Source of the DNA: Scolanthus callimorphus
Lineage: Eukaryota; Cnidaria; Anthozoa; Actiniaria; Edwardsiidae
NCBI GenBank assembly: GCA_033964015.1
Contig: CM066919.1
Location: 5,298,101 to 5,362,100 of the forward strand
Length of the DNA: 64,000 bases
Reading direction: 5' to 3'
Shown here: piece after piece, positions 25,201 to 37,200 of the stretch
Numbering within the stretch: the stretch's first letter is position 1
Layout: the number at the start of each line of letters is the position of its first letter
The notes under the pieces: generated by a model
What the model saw: the letters and a program-made list of their open reading frames with translations, nothing else
What the model was told of the DNA's origin: nothing
Database searches by the model: none
Program-made: the position numbers and the translations under genes

Positions 25201-28200
25201 TACTGATGTTAATTGTGCTAAGAGGGATTTTAATTAACAACATAGAACTGTACACGTGATCAGCAGGGGTGTGCGTGTGTTTCATTGGTTGGGTCTATCT
25301 TGTAAATCAATAGGCCTTTTGCAGTTCGTCTGTCACGTGGTTGTACGGAAGAGGAAAAACAATATTGAATCGTTTTACCTGCTCAAAAAGAATGGTCAAT
25401 TTAACTTTGAATATGCAATGTTATCAGTTAAATTTCTTTACGATTTCTTAAACAAGTCAACTAAAAGTTTGTTTGCCCTCCAGTCATGCTCGGTTGATTC
25501 ACCCTTGGGAATCTAGACGTCTATTCGTAGGCCCGTAGCGAAATAACAAGCACATGACTGTTCAGCTGCAAATGGCCTATTCGCTACGACTGACAACTAG
25601 GTAGCACAGCGCGAGGTCAGCTAGCAAGTGTGTCCCTTTAGCCGCACAGCGTTCAGTAGGCTATCCTTCATATGGCTGTTATCCAGACGAATTAAATGTC
25701 TTCTCGAAATATCTGCGAGGAACTTTTCTAGCTTGCTGCATCTATAGAGACTAATTTGCATTTCATATTTGTGACGAAGCAAAAGCTAGACAATAATGTT
25801 GGTTAGTACGTGTTCAGAAAAGTGAGGTGTGATTTTGACTCAGAAAGAGAGCACTGCAGAGAAGGTACTTTGGCTGTCACCCTTTACGACCAAAACTCTG
25901 ATCGTAGTAAACTTCTAAAGTATAAAGGAAATGCATCTCGTGAGAATTGTACCGACACTGTTTAGACGGACATTTTGTGTACAGTCGAAGCTCTCGTAAG
26001 CGACCACCTCCGGAACTGAAAATTGCGGTCGTTAACGGAGCTGGTCGCTTACGAGAACTGCTCTCGTAAGCGACCACAAAGCGGCTTCCTACTTGAACAA
26101 TAGGTGTTGGTCGCTTACGAGAGCTCAGTACAACAAATCTAGAAAACATCATGTGATACTAATGCTTAAAATAGTTTGATTTGTTTCCCGATAATTATGA
26201 ATTCTTTAATCTAGAAATTAGAAAGGTACGCTGTTGACACTAGCCACACTACGAATGGCATTTTCGTTGTTTATGTGATTTCATCTAATACATGATATGA
26301 TATTTATCAGGTGATGACTGATGTTTTAAAGACAAAAAGTACTTCGGTCGCTTACGAGAGCTTAAAAACAATAGAAAATCTCTGTTGGTGATTTGAAATT
26401 GTGGTCGCTAACGGAGCTGGTCGCATCGATAAAGCGATCGCTTACGAGAGCTTGAAATAACAGAGTTTGTGTGACAATTCAAACGGGGTTTCGGAGAAAT
26501 GGTCGTTATGGGAGCTGGTCGCTTACGAGAGCGGTCGCACAGAGAGCTTCGACTGTATTCTTCTTCGATTCCGAGAACGCGCGCTGTATATCTTCATAAA
26601 GGCCCGTTAACACTTGCAATTTTCGCTGCAAGTTTTGTCGCGTGAGTCGCGCCGATTTTTCTCGCACGTACGCGTCAACTCAAAATCATTAATGTAAATT
26701 AGGTGCAACATGGCGGATCTGCCGCAATTTTTGTCTCGTGATGTCTCGGAGATTTCAAACATGTTCGAAACTCTTTGCAACTTGATGCGATTTGAAGAAA
26801 ACAGAGCACAGAAACCGCACCGGATTTGCATCTCGTTTACACAAGAGAGTTGGAATTGCAACTCGTCGCGACCGGCCGCAAGTTGTGTCGCGTGATATCG
26901 CAGAGATTTCAAACATGTTCGAAACTCTTTGCGACTTGATGCGATTTGAAGAAAAGAGAGAGTTGGAACTGAGAAAAATCGCGCGACAAATGCAAAAAGG
27001 CAAATGTGCTGCATCCCTCTTTGTAGTTTGACCAAGTGGACGCGGCCGATGATACTCGCTCTTCGCTGAGCCAGCGTAGACAGGAGATGCTGTTGTTATC
27101 AGAGAAGTGTTTTACCACTGCGCTGGGCATGGAGGATAGCGAGGCGTGGCTTCATCATTACATGCTGGGCAAGATCGCAGAGAAACTGAGAAAACCACCA
27201 CAAGTGTATCTCACACATTATGAGAAGGTATGACGAAAAAGGTATAACCTGTTTTGCGTAGTAATGGTGATGATGATGATGATGACAATTAGGATGCTCA
27301 GTTGTTGTTAAAATAACCTGTGTCCGACTTTCGTCCGGAATTTCAACCCATCCTTGGATCAAAATTAGTCATTTGCATTACTAAAGGCCCGTTCACACGG
27401 CGCGATTTTAGCTGCGATTTAACGTGCGATTTTTGCGGCGATCGTCGATGTCATATCGCGCGGTTTGAACTGCAGGCAGTATTGCAACGCAGTTTTACTT
27501 GGAGCTTTTCAGATGAGTGTTGAAAAGTATTGGCATTTGCGTTTACTTTGCATTCTCATTGGTCCGCGCCCATTTCTATCAACCAATCACATTTTGAACT
27601 GACACAGCTGTATATTTAATAATCACGTGCTCACCTCGTGATAGTGTTGTTAAGTCGCTTGACTTTCGAAGAAACCTGGTACGTTTTCACCGCATGATTG
27701 TTGTTTTAATGGCTTGTGATTGGCTGATACTACCATTTGCGTCCATCCATGAAATGTGACGATTTGTTCGCGAAGGTTTACTTTCCAAACGTGCACTTTT
27801 TGTCGGAAAGTTGTCACGTTTCTCGCTCTCTGATTGGTGGAAAAATAACGGTCAAAACTGCAGCCAATCAGTGAGCGAGAAACGTGACACATTCTCGACA
27901 AAACGTACACGTTTGGAACATAATCAAACGCGAAAAAATCGTCACACTTCATGGATCGACACAAATGGTAGTAAGAAAGCCATTCGGCCATTACGCTCTA
28001 TGCGTAATTTCAATAACGTTTCTTTGGTTTCATTGATCCTTTCTGATTTTTTTAGTCTGCCAAGTATTTGGATGAAGACATACAGACCTATCCTCGAAAG
28101 ATCCCATTCTACAGCCCTCCTGATCATGTGCTTGAAGCTTTGGAGGTGAGCATTATTCCGCCATACCTTCATCAACGCTCTCATGGAAACGGTCGGGTGT

Positions 28201-31200
28201 TCTGTCTCGTCTTCTTGTTTCTTAATTCACGCGCCTCAAACAAACCCTCTTAAAGGGGCACTGTCACCATTTGACGCGATTTTAGGGTTTATTTAGGTAG
28301 CTTAAATGCAGTCAGATTCACAAGAACTGAACAAAATAACCATCTAGGTTTGTTAAATAACCTTTGAGCTACAAGATGAGTACAAACTTGAAGTATTTTC
28401 GTGTGTTATCGAGCGGATGGAATTGGATTGTGAAATGACATTTTTTATTTCGTATCAGGCTGAACAGTTTTCAAACTTAGAAATTTGATAGCGAAAGCTA
28501 TTAAATCTTACGTAAGAATGCTTATATAATGCAAGTTTCAATTCCTTTTTCTTTCTAGGACATAATAACAGTATACATAGTATTCTGAGTTATTTATGTT
28601 AAATCACTGGTCTTATTTTATAATATTTAGTTGAAACAAGCCGGCGGCTCGGTGACAGTGCCCCTTTAAGGACTAGTAAGAATTGTTTCCTTAGCAAATT
28701 TGTTTTGTGACCCTTTCATTATTTGTCATCCGTGCTACCAGCGAGACCAGATGTCGACTGAACTCGCTCTATGCGAAGATATTTATGGCATTGATGTGAT
28801 AAGCTGATAGAAGGCGGTTGGTTACTTGACGGCTCCTATTCTTCTTCTCTCGTCCACGTACTGCACGACGTCTACAGCGATGCGACAAATGCTTATTCCT
28901 GCGAGTGGCGCCCATAAAGGTTTCCTTTATGAATTCGAAACATTTTCGCATTTTGCATCGAAAGTATGAAGTTACGTTTCGTCCTATTGAAATTCGTGGA
29001 TACGAAGCATACGGTGGACCCTATTGCTTTTTGTGATTCTTTTCCGCATTGTTGGAGGCGAGACAGAAAGAAACATGCTCTCAAAATGCCGTGATTTTAT
29101 TGGTTGAGACAAGTGTTTTTGGCACGTGCCAATTCAAAACGAAGCAACGTCTCGTTTGCCTCAAAGAAACGTATCGTGCCTTTGGAACACAACTTTGGAT
29201 CACCCAAAACAAAAATAACAAGAAAACGGCTAGCATGCCATTTACGCGGGATGTAAATAGAGTTATATGGTTCTGAACAACTGGGCTTGTAAATATGACA
29301 GTGAATGAATGCAAACTGAACCTCAAATTTCACAAAGATTTCGTGCACACGTTCCAGTACACAAATCAAAGGTAGTTGTAGCTCTCCTTGGCGTTGTGAA
29401 CAACGAAATCTTACCTTTTGGTTTTTGGGGCAAACCCTTCAACGACGGAACGCTGCCAACCTCACCCGCTTGACATTGACCCGAAGTCAAACTCCTTGGA
29501 AAACTACTTTCACGTGTCCACGTGATCTCGCAGCCAATCGTATCGCTTGGAAATCACATTCACGTGCTCATCCTTTGCTGCGGGATTTCTTTAAAAAGAA
29601 ACATGTCAATCTCGTGCCAAATCCCGCGGAAGGCAATTTAATACGCGAGCCTGCCCACAGACATCCCGCGTGAAATATTAATGTCCACGCTTAAATACAA
29701 ATAGCAGTATGTTCCTTACTCGAGTGTTTGCACGAGCACGAGTACTGTAAATTCACCTTTGTCACACGGCAACCATCTTGGATTTTTTCTTACAGAAATG
29801 ACTATGCGTGGGTGAGCTTACACGCTTGGCCTCGCTTTCATGCCAGCTTCACTGTATTAGAAAATCCAAGATGGCTGCCGTGTGACAAAGGCGAATACCC
29901 TCACCCCGTGATGTTTTCGGACAACCAGACTAAGAAAAGATCTCTTGGACAACATTTGCCCTAATGACCATTGATGACGTCATTCATAATCACGTGACTT
30001 ATACTCCACGAGTTTACGATTATTTTGTTTTGATGTTTTGTGGGGTAGTCATGCATGTATTGTTCCTTTGTCAGGTGTACTACCGTATCCATGTGTCACG
30101 ATGATTCCGTTTTGATGTTTTGTGGGGTAGTCATGCATGTATTGTTCTCTTGTCAGGTGTACTACCGTATCCATGTGTCACGATGATTCCGTTTTGATGT
30201 TTTGTGGGGTAGTCATGCATGTATTGTTCTCTTGTCAGGTGTACTACCGTATCCATGTGTCACGATTATTTTGTTTTGATGTTTTGTGGGGTAGTCATGC
30301 ATGTATTGTTCTCTTGTCAGGTGTACCACCGTATCCATGTGTCACGATTATTCCGTTTTGATGTTTTGTGGGGTAGTCTTGCATGTATTGTTCTCTTGTC
30401 AGGTGTACTACCGTATCCATGTGTCACGATTATTTTGTTTTAGTGTTTTGTAGGGTAGTCATGCATGTATTATTCCTTTGTCAGGTGTACTACCGTATCC
30501 ATGTGTCCATCCTGAAGCTCGTGCTTAACAAGTTCCATGGTTTAGTTCCCACTCTCCTGATAGAGTACCTCCAGCGCGCGGCCAACGGCCCATTCTACCA
30601 ACCTGAGTATGACGTGGAAAGTAGCCATAGTGGTTTATACAGAACGGAATCAACCACTTCGGGTAGGTTGGCATGGCAATACCATGTTATTTTTAGATCG
30701 GTTTTAAAGAGAAAAATTTAAGAAAACTGCTTTTGAAAACTGTTTTATTACCGAATTACTAAAAACTGTAATTGTCTTCACCTCTATTTAAACCTACATG
30801 GAAAATTTGATAGAGTAAGGTCAGCCAATAACAAGTATTCATGTCTCTCGACAGATACGTTTAACGAAGCTGAACCATCAGATAATTCTGACCTTGGGCC
30901 CGTTCGATCCTCTAAATCTGGGTCAACCTTACCAACCATTACCGAACCAACCCAAGCAACCATTACTGAGCCAACGGCCCAAGCAACCATTATTGAGCCA
31001 GCCCAAGCAACCGTTACTGAGCCAACACTAGCAACCATTACTGAGCCAACACCAGCAACAATTACTGATCCAACCCCATCCATCATTGTTGAGCCAACCC
31101 TAGCTACCATTTCTGAGCCAACACCAGCAACCATTACTGAACCAAACCCATCCACCATTGTTGGGCCAACCCTAGCCACCATTACTGTGCCAACCCAAGC

Positions 31201-34200
31201 CATCATTACTGAGCCAACACTAGCGACCATTAATGAACCAACACTAGCAACCATTACTGCGCCAACCCTAGCCACCTTTACTGAGCCAACCCAAGCAACC
31301 ATCACTGAACAAACCCAAGCCACCATCACTGAGTCAAGCCTAGGCACCATCACTGAACTAACCCCAGCTACCATCACTGAACCAACCCCAGCTACCATCA
31401 CTGAACCAACCCCAGCTACCATCACTGAACCAACCCCAGCTACCATCACTGAACCAACCCCAGCTACCATCACTGAACCAACCCCAGCTATCATTACTGA
31501 ACCAACCCAGCTACCATTACTGGACCAACCCCAGCTACCATTACTGAACAAAGTGACGCCAAACACTCAACAGATAAACCTGAGGCATTAGTTCAGCGAC
31601 AGAGGTCTCTAGATCCTGTTAACGCGAATGAAGAATGTACAGGTGACGTGGATGTCCAAAGTGCTTCTGAAGTCAAAGCTGATGGGCTGTCTGTTGCTAT
31701 GGAAACCGATGAAGGACATAGTTTGAAGGAGACCAGCAATGACGTCAACATGGAAGTTCCTTTAGAGCCAAAAGGCGAAGAAAATGTTACTGACACTAGT
31801 GAAAAAATCGACCGTGATGTTGCCATGGATACTCACAAAGTAGCAAGCTCGGCTGCTATGGAAACTACTCCTGCGCAAGATGAAAGTTTAGAAGAAGCAA
31901 CAAATCTGGTCATGAAAACCAGTGGTACTGGGGAAGGGAAAAGTACTTTGTCTGGGGGAGGGAATGATTCTGAGAAAAACATGAAGGAGGGATTCTCAGA
32001 ACAGTCGGCTGTAATGGCAACAAGTGAATGTGTCACTGAAATAGCACACGACACAGCTCGTATGAAGAATGAAGGCGCGCCTATGAAAAAAGACAAACAG
32101 AAAAACGAACGGGATAGTGGCAGCGCACAGATTTCCAAGAAAGAAGATGAGATTTCAAAGGACGATAGAAAGGAAACAGAAACGTCTCAAGATTTAGAAA
32201 CAAAGGAACATAATGATGCTAAAGCAGAAGAAAGAATGGAAGTAGAGACAAAAGAGATGGTGGAGCCACATGAAGATCACGCGGAAATATGTGCCAATGA
32301 GGTTGAAGATAAAGGATCAACCAGTAGTTTGAGTTCGGAACAGAAGGTTCGTCAGAAGGAGCTGATGGATAGATGTCTACGCGCTATTGAACACTGCCTT
32401 CGTCGCTTCCCTCAGCATCACAAGTCACGCTACCGACTGGCTTATATTGCTTACTATTCTGAAGCGCATAAGGTAATGGGATTAGAATAGGCGAATATGT
32501 TGGAATAGCCCTATAAAAGGCCCATGCCACCCTTCTATAATGCATTGCACAACGTATTGTTTATATCCTTGATATCCTTGACATCTCAACTAAAAAGAGA
32601 TTGAGAGGCCAGTTGATAGTTTAATTTTTAAGTTTTTGAACAGTTATTATTTATTTTTTCAAAACCAATGCATCATTCAGAGTGACATGGACCTTTAAGG
32701 ATTTAGGCTACTTACTGGTGTTATGGTTTTGGCTGTTTCTTTTACTTTATCTGCTTTTTATGTGCCAGGAAACGATTTTTCTTTAAATTTTTCTCTGTCT
32801 TTTTGTTTACCTGTCTGTTTTAATACGTATTTTTTTGTGTTTGATGTCTGTTTTATGTAATTGTTTATTTGTTGATTCGTATTTCTGTAGGACCTAGCAT
32901 ACAGCCGCGAGTTGCTCCTAGGTACAGGCACGACTAAGCCCAAGCCCGGCCGACCGGTCCATCAGGGTCTTTTTAACGAGAAAAGCAAGACCAACATGTT
33001 CTCGGTAGGTCGGAGAGACTAACTTCATTTGTGGTACAGTAAAAGCCTGGATATTTAATTTAGTCTAAACAGTTCTTATATAAATGGTACGAAACAGCAA
33101 ATTTAGGCCAACAAGCTTCTTAAAATAGGTTCTTATAATTTCATATGAATTTCATTCAAATATATTACTAATATCATCTGAAAACACAATAAAAATCATT
33201 TATAGATAAAGTCGAAAGGCTCAAATCAGTACCGAAAGTGCAGGTATGACATTAACAAAACATATGCTCAAACAAACTCATAGGCAGTTCTCTGAAATGC
33301 CATTTCAAAGTTAATACCAAGAAGATTTTGGGACAAATACAGTGCATTCATAACCATAGTGGAAGGGAGGGAGAACGGGAAGGATGGAGGGACCATCTCG
33401 ATGGGACTGCAACAGGACCTCCCTTCATATCAAGTAAGCAATAAAGCAAAGAGCATGGGTATAACAGTCCCTTCACACATTCGTGGATCCAAGGCGACCG
33501 CTAGCCATGTTTGGGCTAACTTGCAGGCTCAGGGATTTTAATTTAATTTTCCTCATTTTCTAGGCATTCTGGAGAATACCCGAGGAAGATATTGACCGGT
33601 ATGTTATGATATTGACACGTGTGTAGTGATTTTAATAAGGTTCCTTGGGCAGAAAGTCATAAATCAGCTCAGCTCACAATATAGAGCCCCTTCCGTTCAC
33701 TCCATTTGCCGTTTGAATCAGAATTACTTAGGGCCTGTTCACATGATGCGAGATATCTCAGGGGTAGGGACGAAACTGGCTCAAATGAGAACAAATTGCC
33801 CAATCTCGTACCCAGAGCCCGTCATCTTATGGCCAGCGGCAAGATTCAGGGCTCTGGGGGAATCCGATTTGTGAGCATGCGTGGTAGGTCAAAAACGTAA
33901 CTAACTTTCATACAACAATCAAACCGGAAACCCAGAATCTGGGTTTTAAAAAAATATCGATTCCCCCACAGCCCTGAATCTTGCCGCTGACCAAAAGATG
34001 ATGGGCTCTGGGTACGAGATTGCAAATTGCCCATTCTCTTACCCAGAGCTCCCCGGCTCGTCTCCTCGCGGGGGAGGCTCTGGTGACATCCACTTGAGGA
34101 CTTTTGCTGATTGGCTGGTTTTGAACGTTGGTGCATGCGCAGAAAGATCTTTCTCTCAACGGCTCTTTATCAAATCTCGCGCATGCGCCAGAGCCTCCCC

Positions 34201-37200
34201 CGCGAGGAGACGAGCCGGGGAGCTCTGGGTAAGAGATTGCAAACTGCCCCGAAATATCTCGGTGTTGTGGCTAGAACGCATGCGCACAATCAAGAAAGTT
34301 TTCACTACCCCGGAGATATCTCGTGGTAGACCGTTCACATGGAGCTGATGGTGACCGAGACTTCACCCCTAGGGCTACCACTACCTTCCAGACCGAGATA
34401 TCCCGGGGACCCCGAGTTGTCTCAGTCGCATGTGAACGGTTTGATTTCAACACAGAGAGATTGCATAGAGATTTGTCTCGGCCAGAGACAACTCTACCCC
34501 CTGTGATATCTCGCCTCATGTGAAACTTGAAATAGCCATCTACATAGTCGGAAATATTGCATCAACTTTCCTGAATCAGCTGATGAAAATAGGTGCTTTC
34601 TCTCGCTCTCAGAGACCAACAAAATGGCGACCTGAGTTTTAAAAAAATCAAAAGAGAGCAGGCTCTAATATTTTTGGATTGTCTTCTGTTTCCAGCCCTG
34701 GCAGTTTCTGTACTCACACATACAAATCCGTGGACCTGCTACTCCGTGTACTGCGAGAGACCAAAGAGTGGGACACATTGTTACTCGTGTCTAACTTGTT
34801 ATACCTCACACCTGTTGCGGGAAAGTAAGTATTGCATCCATGCTCCAAATTTGATAAATGCTACAGAATAATGACTCGTGGTAATATAAATGTGGATGGT
34901 ACACCTTGTCTTGTTGAGAAGTATTCGATTCTTGCACTACAGTAGACAGTTCTCGTATTTTTTTCTATTCTATAACTTCTCCTTCTGTTTCGTGAATAAA
35001 ATATTTAAGGTTGGACGTAAGGTTGAACATTTTGTTTTGCAACGCTCTTGCAAAACAAACCTATATCTTTGGCTGATCAAGGTATCACCTCTCTCAGCTT
35101 TTATACCCCTTTATCTCAAAATCATATATTTCAATTTTGCACAAAATTTCGATATTTGTTTTTGGTTATTAGAGTGTGTATGCAAGTTAGAAACCTTATA
35201 TCTATAATGAAGATCTCAAACCATTTTTGCGTCCTGTCACTATAGTAGCGCGAAAAGGCAGATGTTAGATAAGTCTAGATTCATTTGCGCTGAAGTTATA
35301 AAATCGTGACCACACCCATGTATCTCAAAAAAGATGCTTATCGTCTCAGAACCGTAAGTGCAAGTAAAAACGTGCTGAACCTCCATTTACTGCTAATGCA
35401 CTGATCCTTGCTTATTATTTATTTCAGGAAATTCCTAAGGGACAACGAAAGGCACTTCCAAGCTCGGAGAGTGAGTACCGTTGCGATTTCTTCTTCGGTC
35501 TGATTATTTTGATATTTTGCATTGATCTCTTCTCCCTTGTTACTATCAGGCACTTGACCACGCGATGGCGATTATGACGGAGCGTGTAGACAAGTCCGAT
35601 ATTAAGGTCAGTAGACGTTCAGGGCCTATAGCCAATATTTACGGTATTGACGCTGTAGAGAGTGCGTCATCCGTATATAGCGCGTCCTCCTAAACACCGT
35701 TAACCGATTAGGTCTATTGAACATTGATATGGACATCACGGTATACTTAACCATTATCCTACGAGATTGCGCAGAATATCGTCTGGTACTTAGCCGAAGA
35801 GAGACGCAGTCCTGCGTTGGCTAAATCAGACGATATTCTGCATTTATTCGATTTATTATTCAGCACATCGATAGCACACAAAAAACCCTAAATGATTTAC
35901 TTTTGCGTATTGAATACGAGTTCATACACATCACATTTCCCTCAAACGACGGATATCGCAGGATATGTGTCATGTACAGCTATCGGCGTTCCAATGACCA
36001 TATTTGGGCAGTGCATCGATGTGCTGAATAATGAAAGTGTTTATACCACGCCACAGAAAATACAGCCAATCAGAATACAGGAATGGCGTTTTATATTCGG
36101 CGGTATTACACTCAGCCTTCCCATCGTGCATTGCGTTTACGTAAAACGCTGCCTTTTTAAATTTCTGTGGTAGCGTGGTATGAAATAGTTATGCAAAGAA
36201 TAATCGTCGCATACTGCAGAATATCCCACTTGTCACTTGTGTTTTCTGAGCATACCATACCAGAAAGTACAAGTGATGCGTGGGATATTCTGCAGTATGT
36301 CGCTCGAAAGCATTGTATGTATCCATAATCCCATGATGTGGTCGAGCAAGGTAATGTCAGAGAACATTTGCATTTCAACCTAACTGCGGGTTCCCTTTCT
36401 ACCTCATAGGATGGCAAACAAGTGCTGACCCAGCTTGTATTGGACGCACATGAGTGTTGGAAAGTGGGACAGAAGAACGAAATATTTGCAAAGGTCAGTG
36501 TCTGGTGGGCTGTTACACAGGGGCCTCCCTGTTTCACTACAGCGTGACTTGAGCTTTCAAAGGCTTCCAAAGGCTTTGTTTCTCTCCAAAGAACACATAC
36601 TACAGATTAGTTTGTATGTTTGCTCGACAAGCGTTATAGTTTTTATTTTAAGGCGAGGTTTGTTATGTTTAGTCCGGCGGATTATCGTAAAAATTGCGCA
36701 CTTTTGGCTAAAGACTCCAGACTTTGCATGTCAATAGTTTTCAGTATTTTATTGAAGATCAGATATGGAGGCACGCTAAATTTTATTCGTAGCGAAAGCT
36801 AGAACAGTTTTGATGTGAACCATTGTTTGCCATTGGCAGCCATCTTTGAATCCTTTGTTATTCATGAGCTCTGCGGCAAATATCATGCCAAAATTTTAGA
36901 GACAAGCTTCATTTTACACATTTGACACATGAGGTACCAATTATCTCGATTTTTTTTTAGAATTTGTTGTTCATTCTTGAAACATTTTATCAAACCTCAG
37001 TCAGACTATTGTTTTACAATATAATTTCTAAACATTTCGAAACATTCACAATAAACTGATCGTGACATTTAATAGATCACCAAAAACTGTAAGGAAACGC
37101 TCAGCCGAAGTCAGCCAGCTCAGTCCATAGCTCAGAGTTAGCAAATGTTGAGCTGCTATGGCTGTGTAGTCTAGAGAACAACTTAAATGTTCACAAAGCT

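Noticed and set aside
30137..30721. Plus-strand frames MYCSLVRCTTVSMCHD...
   Set aside because: They run across the 82-bp array in the wrong frame; the real exon is 30485-30662 in another frame.
30784..31566. 260-codon minus-strand frame (MVAGVGSV-like repeats)
   Set aside because: Shadow of the TITEPTPA coding repeat of CABIN1 exon 27 on the plus strand.
34890..35207. 105-codon Phe/Leu-rich plus-strand frame
   Set aside because: Lies in an AT-rich dispersed repeat (R2) whose other copy has diverged frames; no conserved protein.
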